A stretch of 64,000 nucleotides of DNA. Origin: Marsupella aquatica. Its lineage: Eukaryota; Marchantiophyta. Positions 40,640 through 50,959 of the stretch are shown here, piece after piece. Both the position numbers and the translations under genes were made by a program. The stretch's first letter is position 1. Each line of letters starts with the position of its first letter. The DNA is taken from positions 13,578,001 to 13,642,000 of the forward strand of contig OZ316899.1 in assembly GCA_973895155.1 (NCBI GenBank), in the 5' to 3' direction. The notes beneath the pieces are model-generated. The model saw only the letters and a program-made list of their open reading frames with translations, searched no databases and was not told the DNA's origin.

Positions 40640-41933
40640 ATGGTAACCTAATAAATAATATCAAAACTTCTTAGAAGAGTAAATGACCCCCAACGCCTCC
40701 CTCTTAGTGGTCGAGTAGTTCTGCTTGGCTATGGCTAACTGTCTGCTTGCAAAATAGATGGCACCTTCCCCTTATCATCTAACTGACTTAGAACGGAACT
40801 GATTCAAAATCCTGATACATCCACAAATACATGGAAATCCTTGTTCCAATCAGGTGCCATCATGACGGGTGCTTCTACCAATTTTTGCTTCAACTACACC
40901 ACGGCCGTAACTCGTTCAGGTGTTGATTCAAAATCTGAACCCGTTTTGAGCATGTTGGTTAGCGAAAGCGCTAGTTTGGCAAAATCCTGGATAAACCTTC
41001 GATAGTAACCAATACAACCTAAGAAAGATCCGACATCTTTTATATTCTTGGGTTGCATGATATCCAACCAAACTGCCAATTTTCCCTTGTCAATTTTGAT
41101 ACCCTTCTTGGACACCTTGTGACCAAGCAGGACCCCCTCAGTTACTCCAAAAAAAAATTATCCGGATGTAGCTTTAGTCCCACTTGTCTGCATCTTTCAA
41201 AGGTTTTGCGTAAGTATTTGGCATATCTGGACGCCTTCCCAAGCACAGCAAAATCATCTATGAATATCTCCAGAAATTTCCTCAGGTAGTCATGAAATAT
41301 GTTAACCATCAACCTTTGGAACATAGCTGGTGCATTACATAATCCAAAAGGCATCCGGTTGAACACATAGATTCCCCACTCGGTAACAAAAGTAGTTTTG
41401 ATCTGATCCTCTTGCCTAATTCTGATTTGATTATATCCAGAGTAGCCATCCATGAAATAATACAACTCATGGCTAGCTACAGTGTCTAACACCATATCAA
41501 TAAAAGGTAAAGGAAAATGAATGATCCTTTAAAGTGACATCGTTTAACTTCCTGTAATCCTGGCAAACCCTGATCTTCAGTTTGCCATCAGGCCCCGCCT
41601 TCTTGGTACAATGACAATAGGAGATACCCAATCCAAATGTAGAACTGGAGTAATGACGCCGGCCTCCACCAACTTATCGATTTCTACTTTTACCAACAAT
41701 GAGTACTTTGGGTTCATCCTCCTCATTGGTTGCCAAAATGATTTGGCTCCCAACATAAGATCAATCCGATGCTCTCCCAACTTTGGGTCCACTCCTTGTA
41801 AATCAAGGTGACTCCAAGAAAAAACATCCTGGTATTCCGTAAGTAATTCACTGATTTCCTTCTCAACTTTTGGAGCAAGGTCCCTACCTAGATTCACCTC
41901 CCGTCCTTCAGCCAACCTTAGCTTCCTGTACAT
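40640..41933 (-). pseudogene. gypsy reverse transcriptase and RNase H, broken
   Basis: Pieces at 41933-41577 (LGEHRIDLMLGAKSFWQPMR; VEAGVITPV), 41495-41142 (YYFMDGYSGYNQIRI; FNRMPFGLCNAPAMFQR; catalytic FIDD in IFIDDFAVLG) and 41115-40894 (VGSFLGCIGYYRRFIQDFAK). Together they cover the RT fingers, palm and thumb. Frame changes lie near 41540, 41130 and 40880, and RNase H between 40880 and 40640 is only partly readable. Confidence 0.85.
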
Positions 41934-41978
41934 ATTGCTGTGATTGAATCATGTTGATTTGCTTTTTAAGGTTTGGAT

Positions 41979-42816
41979 CTAAGTCAGCTTCCAACCTAGC
42001 CACCTCATTCCTCCATACACCAGAATTTCCGGCTCCGTGATTGTTTTTACCCCCTCCGCAGTTGACTCCCCACTGGAACAAGTAGCTTCTTCAATGATGG
42101 TGTTGATCTCCACTATAGTAGACACAATCGGCTTCAGCCTTCCTTTTAGCCTTAGCATTTTCAACCTCATTTTTTTGGTAGCAGGCCGACACCTTATTCT
42201 GTTTGAAACACCCGGTTCCAAACTCTCCTTACTTATTGTGACAGCAGGTACTCCGTCTCGAATTGACTACACCTCCTCTTTATTTGCCTGCGTAGCTGCC
42301 TTGCCTGCCGAGTGAGCCTTTGTAATCGGAGTGACCTTTTTATCAACCAGCGCTGCCGACTCCGGCCACTGTGCCATAGCGCTTGATGAAAATCGCCAGA
42401 TTGTCTTTAGGATCCTTTGATAGAACAAGTTCCTCCACTTGAACTTGTGTTTCTGCGTTTTTATCCACAAGAATTGATTCCAAGAAGGCGGCCTAATTGC
42501 GAAGCAACTGTCGGCCGGAACTTCCTGAAATTCTGTCTCACCCTCCTGAATTATTGGTTTCATACGACTCTCCTTTGCCAACATTATTGGAATCACAAAT
42601 GGGCTCTTCCTCAATCTCTAAAATGATTGGCCCTATGGAGTTTGTGTCCTCCATCCAAAGTCCACTGGGGGGTGTATCAGGTCCGAACACACTCTCTTTT
42701 GTAACCCCAGTTAGGCATTCCAGCCAACGCACATCATCAGCGGATTCTAACCCAGTATCATAGTTGTCTGCTTCATGAATCAACCTTGCCGCTTCATCCT
42801 CCACCTCCCATGACAT
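41979..42816 (-). pseudogene. gypsy protease-RT linker, acidic
   Basis: Minus-strand pieces (42816-42538, 42614-42267, 42221-41979), acidic and low in recognisable motifs (EIEEEPICDSNN; STIVEINTIIEEATCSSGES). They lie between the protease and RT of the second gypsy element and are probably its pol linker. No independent function is claimed. Confidence 0.4.
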
Positions 42817-42843
42817 GGTGATAGGTGGAGTTCTGAATGTAAA

Positions 42844-43130
42844 CTATTTCGTTCCCCAGTTTTTCACAACTTTTGCAAGGTACAACCATGGTCGCCCTAT
42901 CAAAACCCTAAATGAGGTGGGATTCACTGGCTTCATCACAATGTAATTGATACTGAACACAATACCACCAATCTCTGTACGTATTCCTTGAAGAATGCCA
43001 GTGGGCACTACCTGGTAGCCGTTGGCCATATTCAGTACCCTACCTATCAATTCTGGTTTGAAACCCCAAGCTGCTACTGTTGAGTCAATGAGGATGCATA
43101 CCCCTGACCAACAAGAGCCTACAAATTACT
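42844..43130 (-). pseudogene. gypsy aspartic protease
   Basis: The minus-strand frame reads ILIDSTVAAWGF at about 43105-43070, where D-S-T matches a retropepsin active-site triplet. FRVLIGRPWLY follows near the end, matching the flap/C-terminal strand of gypsy proteases. It is about 90 residues, the size expected for the domain. Nothing gag-like precedes it. Confidence 0.7.
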
Positions 43131-43640
43131 ACGATATATCCAGGCTGTGACAATTGTCGGACTATATGCCCTAGGCAATAGCGCTAGAGGCCATAATCCT
43201 AATGGACCCAGCCTATGATGGGAAAAAGGCCTGAAAGGAAGGAGGCAAGAAGAAGGTCGACGCAGAACAATCCGCCGAGGCCAGTCTGTCAGATTCTATA
43301 AGCACTCCAACAAAGACCCCATCAGGTATTACTCAATTCCTTTTGCATTAGGTGGTGGCTTGCATTGGAACTAACCTTAGCTGGGGTTGCTGACATAACA
43401 TGGAAGGAATGAGGGTCTCATCTTGGTGAGGGTGGATGACATAGAACGTCTTTGAAATCCAGACCCCTCCACATGTCGGCGAGGCTTGTCGAGATTAAGT
43501 GTCCGGTCCAGTCCAGATGTTGGCAAGGCTTGCCAAGATGAAGTATTAGTTGAGTAATAAGTTGCTTGCATATAATGAACCCAATCTTGGCGAGGCTCGC
43601 CAAGATGCAGTTGCCATGATGAAGCTCATCAATTTGCATC
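43131..43640. repeat. intergenic region with nested palindromes
   Basis: No gene. Palindromes: TTGGCAAG-G-CTTGCCAA (43520-43536) and ATCTTGGCGAG-G-CTCGCCAAGAT (43584-43606), both perfect around one base, and an imperfect one near 43474-43492. The arms differ by compensating changes (GCAAG/CTTGC versus GCGAG/CTCGC). Confidence 0.7.
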
Positions 43641-44256
43641 CTATGCAGGTTATGCAGAGATCCAAACGGAACCTGGTTCTGTCAAGAGCAAGGGTGTAGA
43701 GCCAGATACAAAGGCAGCAGTCAAGGATGGTCCAGGGGTTGAGGAGGGTCCGGAGCACAAGGGTACACAGCCAATAGTCAATTTGGGTCCAGACAAGGCT
43801 CCATTGCAAGAATTTGACTTGCCTCCGCATGAGGCTCCTGAAGTACAAGATGAACTGGCTAACGAGCAGCAAGGTGAGGATGATGTGGGTGAGCAAGAGG
43901 AAGAGGACAAAGGAAAAAGGACAATCCGGAGACAAAGGGCGCTTGTTTGATATCTCTCTTGTACCTTACCGGCCGCCATTATTGTCATGGCAAAAGGAAA
44001 AGGCTGTAAAAAGAAAGCAAACTAGGCAACCCAGAGCTCCCAAAGGGAGTCCAAGCAAAGCACGTGACAAGGAATTTCCTCCTCTTCCTTCCCCTACTAT
44101 ATTGCCTCCCCCACCCGACACTGGAGAGGTTTTGCCCACAACCATCCAACCTGACCCCACATTGGAAAATGAGGAGGATCAAGAGGCCCTCGGAGAAGAG
44201 GATAATACAGAGGTGGAAGGGGTAAGGCGTTCTTACACCAATACCATGTCTTCCTA
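43641..44256 (+). pseudogene. acidic, proline-rich ORF remnant, unrecognised
   Basis: The plus-strand frame from about 43653 to 43950 is acidic (FDLPPHEAPEVQDELANEQQ and a Glu/Asp run). A one-base shift then leads to 43814-44256, which is basic and then Pro-rich (PLPSPTILPPPPDTGEVLPT) and ends acidic. The composition suggests a disordered protein. A further plus-strand ORF at 44447-44653 (FREDNLNRVQEFARDVLDSK) may be a later exon. I do not recognise the family; a transposon-borne gene is as likely as a host gene fragment. Confidence 0.3.
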
Positions 44257-46263
44257 GAGCAGACATATGTATTTTAGGTGGTCTCCAAATCTGTTTACAA
44301 CTTTTTTTGATGCGACTGAAGAAGGTACCAAATCCCCTGTAGTTAGTCAATTGATCTCATGGTGCAGAAAGCTATTGCGGGAAGGTTTGTGTCAAAATGC
44401 CTAGAGAAAAGGGGGGAAGTGAGTCAAGACTAGTGCAGATTTAATTTTGATACATATGGGAATAGACATGTGTATAGTCAAGGATAAGTCCACCCCATTG
44501 TGGAATTCGTTTCGGGAAGACAATTTGAATCGGGTTCAGGAGTTTGCTCGAGATGTCCTTGATTCCAAGGGACTGTTTGCCATCATGCACAGTGGTTTGC
44601 TTTGGCACTTGACTTGTATTTATGATGCATTAGTTTACGAGAATACCAACTAGGGGTTGAGAGAAAGCTTCTTTATCTGGAACGACACACCTGCCTACAA
44701 CAGTAGGACTAGGGAGCGAGTAAGTCCCATCAATTACCTACTTCCTCATTCATTTTTTATTCCAATGACTTATTGTCCTAAACTAAGGAAGTCTGACCTC
44801 TGAATGTGTTTGGCTAATCCAGAGCAAATATCTCAAGCTAGACCTGTGGGGGTTTAAGTCTGTTGTAGAGTTGTGCCCAAAGGACGATGTGGCACCAATT
44901 AGTGCAAAGCTTGATATGAAGAGTAGGAATGGGTTAGGTGGATTGCATGATTGAGGACTACCATTTTTCTCCACTTTTCTCCTAAAAAAGGACTCAAGTC
45001 CTTTCCATGTTGCATTAAATGTGCAACATGTCCCTCGATGGCCAAGATTGAAAATTCATAGATCAAAGGCTAGAATTAAATGATTGAGAAATGATTCCAT
45101 TATAACCATTTTTGGATTTAGTAGCCAAACTCTAATTTAAGTCATAAAGTACTTACATGCAAGAAGTGTTTAATAAATGTCCTTGGGGAAGCAACCTGCA
45201 TTGAATTGACTTTGGAAAGTGGACGATAATGTCCTATTGTCCCGCGTCGTCAAGGACTATTTGAAAACAAGGACTCCAAGTCCTTCCATCCTAGCCGCAA
45301 CAATGACAATAGTGGTAAGGACTTGTGGACGCAACAAGTTTTATCAACATTCCACAATTTCTCAAACTTTTTGATGGTGAAAACCGAGCTTGATAACCAT
45401 AGTTGCCAAAATCAGAAAGTAGTTAACGTTTCAGTGTCGGGTGAGGAAGGGAGAGCAACAATCATTAGCAAACTTGGTGTAGGTATTTTGCGCACATTTG
45501 CAAGATAAGAGGTCTACCTTCCATGGATGCATTGACTCACATTGTTTGCAATTGATTTAGAGGACTCTCGTTCAAACCATTGAGAATATAGGGGAGCTTT
45601 CATTGCAAAATAGCTTGAAGCTAGACATTGGGAGCTTTCTTTGCATTAGCTTGAAGCTAGACATTGGCAGTCAGTGGAGGAGCTTTGGAAGGAGCTTTGT
45701 TGGCAACACAGGCAAGGTAGTGAAGGAAGTTCAAATTGAGGGGAGCTTTTTTGACAGTCAAACTGTACAATAGCTTGGTATGTTAAATGTCATTTGCAAA
45801 TTCTAGATTAAGTTTGAATTGAACAACTATATCAGAAATCTATTCTTCAGATGGTGTCTTAAGCTTCCACCGGTCGCCTTACGTTTGGTTTGCGCAATCA
45901 GGAAACTCTCAAAACAATGGCTAGCTTTGTTTTGGTTCCTTAGCTGACTTTTGATAGGTCATAGCGCCCTGTTTGTAGTTTTCAAACAACTATACCAATG
46001 AATCACAGATTGAGTACAAGCCTTCTCAGTAATCAAACCCTTTAAAGTGACTATTAATATGTTTAAATTGGATGAAGGGCCCACGGTTGGCCTGAAGCCA
46101 GTGGAGGAAACTTTACCTGCAAGTCATTGGTGATTGAACATCCATTTCAATCTGCAACAGCCCTGAGGTTACTGTAGGTGTTCGCCCAATGGTAGTTGAA
46201 GTTTTCACCATTGAACACTAGCTTTCCTCAGTGATACCTTCTACGCTTTGTTCAAATGCAGTC
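44257..46263. other. intergenic, mostly featureless
   Basis: Apart from the possible exon at 44447-44653, no coding signal. AAGGACT/AGTCCTT pairs occur at about 44985-45005 and 45250-45290. A roughly 20-bp direct repeat (TAGCTTGAAGCTAGACATTG) occurs near 45610 and 45650. Confidence 0.35.
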
Positions 46264-47850
46264 ATGGATGCGTCAACTAATCAGCCAAAAGCTCCTCCAA
46301 CTTCTACCATTCAGTTAGGAGAAAAGGAGATAGTTGTCCCACACCTTGTTATCCCTCGTAGCGGCAGAGCGCGAACTACTAGCTAACCCAAAGTTTATGC
46401 TTCCCTAGCTATGGACCATGCTACAACTGACTCTCTTGCTCCCCTATCTGAGAGTACCAAAGCGTTAAAAGGAAAGGCTAAGGTGGAGGTGCCTGTAGAG
46501 TCATGGGATCCTGAAGATTACGTTAAGGATGTAAGATTCTACAGGCACTCAGGCTCCTCCACACCACATTTGGTCTTCCAAACAAAGGTATTAATCCTCA
46601 TAAGATCAAAGACATTTCCAAGGAACAATTGGCCAAGGTGTTTGAAGAGAAAGACAGGAATGGGTATAAGCTGAGTCTCTATGTCGGCCTTCCAATTGAG
46701 GAGGTTTTGCAACTATCCCAAGTTGTGGATGGTTACGATTCACCAGTGAATGGATTTCTCCACGGATAGTTGGATTCAGAGGTTTTTGGGAGATGTTGGC
46801 ACCACAGAGTTGCCACGTTTCATTATGGAGTTTGAGCGGTGGTGTGATCAACAAAAGTTGCACAACACGGCATTCTCCCCTTTCATGGCATGGCGGGCAT
46901 TGTTCCAGCACTTGGAGGGGCCACCCATGCATGACTATGAGGAGTTTCAGATGATGTATGCTGAGCACATTGAGTCTTGGAGATGCAAGTGGTCTCCAGA
47001 TTCCGTCTCACTCATAGGTGAAGACGTGTCCTCAAAGGAGGAAGAGGGTGCTAGCAGCTCTAGCACATCGTTGCCAATCCCCAGGTTCAACCCGATGGTG
47101 GAGTTCTTCAAGGTGTTGAAGAAGAATTATCAGGGTGTCTGCGTGGACAAGTTGTTGAGCCTCCAGACATTCAATAGGATGGAGGGTGAGAGTTTGCGCA
47201 AGGCGTACACGCGCATGAGGCGGTTGATCAGTACCACAGAGGGCATTACTGATGCCCAGGCTATCGAGATTTGGTACAAGGCCCTGGATAAGGATTTGAG
47301 GAACCGGGTTTGGTTTTTGGCGTTGGCCATTGATGAGAAACTGACACTGGAGAAAGTTTTCCTGCTTTCTGATACCATTGACATGAACCGGTCAGAGGAG
47401 AAGGTTGCCACCCTTGGATTTGGCAAGGAGTCCCTTGGAGGCAGTGCTGCTAGTCCATGTAGTGGGCAGCAGCCAAATTGATTGGGGAATGTGCCAGGGA
47501 GGGCACAGCCCAATGCTCCCGGTGGTGCTATTGCTAGTGGCAGGAGAGCAGCAGCACCCCAACGTCCCTTTCAGCCCTCTTATGCCACTTAGGTGGAGTG
47601 CTGGAGTTGTAAGGGACCTCATAACCAGCCTGATTGCCCTGATAGGAAGGGTCCACCTCGTGCAAAGCCGGGCGGAGCTGCCCCTAGACAGCCCGATCTT
47701 AGGCATTGTGACCATTGTCACCAAGATGGGCATACTATTGATAGGTGTTTTGAGCTGCGTCTAGAGATGCGGTTTGGTGTTGCCCGTAGGGGAGTTTCTC
47801 CTAGAGGTCGTGGAGGCCCCACCCTGGTTGTGGAGGTGACAGGGTAGTCC
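46264..47850 (+). pseudogene. M2 gag, broken
   Basis: A plausible start at 46264 opens a Ser/Thr-rich N-terminus, with a TAA near 46385. 46750-47481 is the capsid-like core (FMAWRALFQHLEGPPMHDY; EGESLRKAYTRMRRLI), which aligns readily with M1 gag. 47593-47847 holds the knuckles CWSCKGPHNQPDC and CDHCHQDGHTIDRC with the same spacings as M1. The frame changes near 46600, 46745 and 47590. Confidence 0.85.
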
Positions 47851-48524
47851 CCGTAGCCAGTGCACAAACCACCAATCTTGCAGCAGCCACCAGTATCCAG
47901 GAGTTGGAGAAACAGTTGGCAGCAGCCAATTTGGCGTTGCGGGCCCCTAGCAGAGGAGAGGCCTCTAGTTCTTGCACCATGGACAGTTCCCAGATTGCTT
48001 TTGGATTCAGTGACTTGGATTACATGTGAAGTGTTGCACAATTAGATAGTGGTGCAGCTATCACCAGAGCAGTGGCTAGGGTTGCTGAGCCACGAGGTGC
48101 TGCCGTGGAGCTGGATCCACCATGAGGGAAGGCCAGCCGGCAACAGAGATTACCATAGAGTTTTACATTGATGGATACTGCACGGACTTCTACTATGGCA
48201 CCCATTGCTGACAATTGTGGACCTTCTGTCCACTCTCATGATCACATGGGGCCACCCAACATTGATTCTAACATGGTAATTAGCCCAGTGTTGGGGGCGG
48301 CTAGAGCCTTGTGTCAGGTTCCATTGTTTTTTTGTGCTCAATTATCTTCTCTTGGAGTTCCTGTTGCAGATGTGTTGCGCCAAGCAGCTACATTGTATGA
48401 TACTGGAGCAGTTTTGGCATCTAGCTGTGACACAGCTGGTCCACCGGTTGGCCCAGATGACACAAGGTCCAACCATTCTTTGCTGAGAGATGCTGGGACT
48501 TCTTGGCAGGCTTCTGCTGCTTGA

Positions 48525-48947
48525 TTGAGTGAGCTCCCTGCCAGACCAGGCATTGATCTGAGTGTTGTGACTCCTGGTGTGGTTGTGGTGGACAATCGTG
48601 CTGGTGTTTTTACATTGGTTGGCCCTAGTGGCACAGTGTATGTGCCACCCCATGTATTGTTGGATTCAGGTGTACAACCTCTCATGCTGGGGAAAGCAGC
48701 TGTCCAGGGCTTGGGCTTAAAGAATGCTGAGGTGGAGCCTTGCCCATTTCAGATTCATACATCTCTTGGCGTCCAAGAGAAGGCACAGCACATGATGCAA
48801 GACAACCTCATTGTGAGGTTAAATCCCCACCGCACTGGAGATGACTCTACCTTGAAGGTGCGAGCCGTTGTCACACTTGTAGAGTCTTATGATGTTTTGG
48901 TAGGGGGAGCCGTACTCTACCCCATGGGCTTTGTGTTGGATTACTAG
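48525..48947 (+). pseudogene. M2 aspartic protease
   Basis: Contains VLLDSGVQPLMLGKAAV (D-S-G active site; M1 has DTG in the same context) and ESYDVLVGGAVLYPMGF. It is 141 codons, ending at a TAG at 48945 where M1 continues into its linker. It is followed by degenerate linker sequence with further stops. Confidence 0.85.
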
Positions 48948-49233
48948 CAGGAGACTGTTCACTATCGACCAGGATGGCAGTCTGGAGATGGTAGGAAGTG
49001 TGAGCTACCAGTCCACTATTTCCTACGTCGGACTGAGCCATCACCAGAGAATGGAGGGTAATGCCCATGCTACAGACATCCCCGTAGCAGAGCAGTTGCA
49101 CGACTCCTAAGGTAATCACAGCATTCCCGTTGTCCCACAGGTATGGGGTTCCACTCCTGAGTTATAGCAACATGTTGATTCATATATATAGGCAGCATGG
49201 CGTGAACCATTTGCCCCTTTAGCGGAGCCACCT

Positions 49234-50259
49234 GTGGTGGATGGCATTCCCAGGTTGATCACTGTGTCCCCTTTAGACATCACTCCCATTTTGTGGACAT
49301 ACCCTACTGAGGGTATTCGCTTGTTGGAATTGTTTGGTGGCATGAGCACTGGTTACCTGCTGTCTTACATGCTGACATTAGAGTGCAGCAGTATCTCTAT
49401 GTGGAGCGCAATGACACAGCCCGACGTGTCTCACTACGTCATGTTGCTCAGTTGCATCAGCAGTTCCCTGATTTGTTGCCTCTATCAGCAGTAGCATGTC
49501 TCTCCTACCTACATTCTGGAGAATGTTCCCTTGTTGGGTGATACTCGGTCATAGATGGTGGCTAGTATGCACCAAGTGAGGTCCTAGTTAGGACCTGCTG
49601 TTTTTTTAGATGTTGCTAGTGTCGGATCGACAGCACATTGTCCACGATTATGGTGGACCAACTTGATGCCGCCTGAGGTTTTGCAGAGGGCATATCAGCA
49701 CATTGTGCAGCCTGTTGGGCTCACTGTGGACCACATTTTGGATGCTGGACGACATGCACAGCTGGTGCGTCACGATGATCGCTCCCCATTGGCAGTGGTG
49801 AACCGGGTTGGTCAGCCCCGTGCAACACTTCCCACTTTGGTGAGTTTCCCCTCATCATATGCTTACCGTAATGGTGGACTGGGGTTAATTTGGGATTCCC
49901 AGCACAGAGAGTTGATGGAACCTATTGCTGATGAGCGTGAGCGTGCTATGGGATTTCAGACTTGCCCCACGGCAGTACCCTCAGTGACTGAAGTAGCACG
50001 CCGTCACATTCTGGGTCAGGCTATGGATCTTAATTGTTTGACTTGGATTGTGAGCTTAGCCTTGGCAGAGCAGCGCCGATTACAATCTGTGACACCTCAA
50101 CATGGATGCTCTTCCTCTATTGGGTCCTTAGAGATCAGAACAAGGGGCGACAGTGCCAGAAATTGTCATCCCTGGACTTCATGGGGAGTCAGTGGAGAGG
50201 CCAGTGGGCTTTCTTTTTTGGAGCAACATGGTATTGCTGCTCTTGAGGTTGCAGCATAG
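49234..50259 (+). pseudogene. M2 DNA methyltransferase lacking the catalytic PC loop
   Basis: Motif I survives as LLELFGGMSTGY at about 49320. A frameshift follows, then the equivalent of the LYVE segment and FPDLLPLSAV. About 80 codons that in M1 hold motifs IV and V (GWPCQ, HDPRSALFWE) are missing; the sequence jumps near 49495 to YILENVPLLGD (motif VI). From 49663 to 50259 the rest is open, including ADERERAMGF and RRHILGQAMDLNCL. Without the PC loop it cannot methylate. Confidence 0.88.
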
Positions 50260-50265
50260 CAACCA
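50257..50265 (+). promoter_or_regulatory. candidate readthrough site, UAG-CAA-CCA
   Basis: Same position as in M1, between methyltransferase and RT: GCA TAG CAA CCA. It matches UAG-CAR-YYA, and the frame continues open for over 200 codons into RT. Confidence 0.6.
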
Positions 50266-50902
50266 CAGTTGGTGTTCTCTGCAACTTCTGCCAAGGTTAC
50301 CATTGACAGTTGGGAGCCAACTATTGGCCCCAAGATCACTGAAGGTGAGAAACAACGTGTACAACAGTTTCTACAGAGTTATGGAAGTTGTTTTGCTTTC
50401 AGCATGCAGGATTTGGGCATGTTAAAGGGACCAAGCATCCGGATAGATTTGGCAGTTGATGCACCCATCTTTCGGAGACCATATCGGTATTCCGATATGG
50501 AGAGGGCACTAATTCAGGCAAGATGCCAGGATTTGTTGGCAGCAGGACTTGTGGAGAAGTCATTTGGTGAGTATGCTTCTGCCATTGTGATTCCAGCAAA
50601 GAAGGATATGCATGGCAATTGGACTGACAGGAGGATGTGTGGAGACTATTGTCCAATTAATCGGCAGACTAAGTCTAACAGGTATGCCATGCCCACACCA
50701 GAGGAGATATTTGATGCCATTGGGCATGCGAGAGTGTTTAGCACATTGGATCTCAGGGCTGGATATCACCAGCTGCCTATTAGGATTGGTGACAGGCAGA
50801 AGACAACATTCTGGGGGATTGATGCTCATGGGAAGGATGTGTTGTATCAGTGGCTATTCTTACCGTTTGGATTGAAGAATGCGCCAGCTGAATTTCAGAG
50901 TA
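50260..50902 (+). pseudogene. M2 reverse transcriptase, truncated
   Basis: In frame with the methyltransferase across the TAG. RMCGDYCPINRQ, VFSTLDLRAGYHQLPI and FLPFGLKNAPAEFQ match M1 RT. It breaks immediately after AEFQ, before the YIDD box, where sequence of unit B3 begins. Thumb, RNase H and integrase are absent. Confidence 0.92.
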
Positions 50903-50959
50903 ATTTGAATTCCTCTGAGAGATGTCTGCCGAACTCGAGTCGTTGGAATTCGGGAGGCG

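Larger units (their letters stand above)
39074..43130 (-). mobile_element. second Ty3/gypsy retrotransposon (no gag found), decayed
   Basis: Order on the minus strand: protease, acidic linker, RT, RNase H, integrase. RT before integrase defines Ty3/gypsy. There is no methyltransferase and no zinc finger after the integrase. A gag could not be found upstream of 43130. RT is broken by several stops and frameshifts. Confidence 0.85.
46264..50902 (+). mobile_element. M2: diverged, truncated relative of M1
   Basis: Plus strand: gag with the same pair of CCHC knuckles, aspartic protease, methyltransferase (with the catalytic loop deleted), UAG-CAA-CCA stop, RT up to NAPAEFQ. It ends at about 50900 where B3 starts. 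It is clearly the same family as M1 but strongly diverged, so the two are separate insertions and not a recent duplication. Many stops and frameshifts make it non-functional. Confidence 0.88.
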
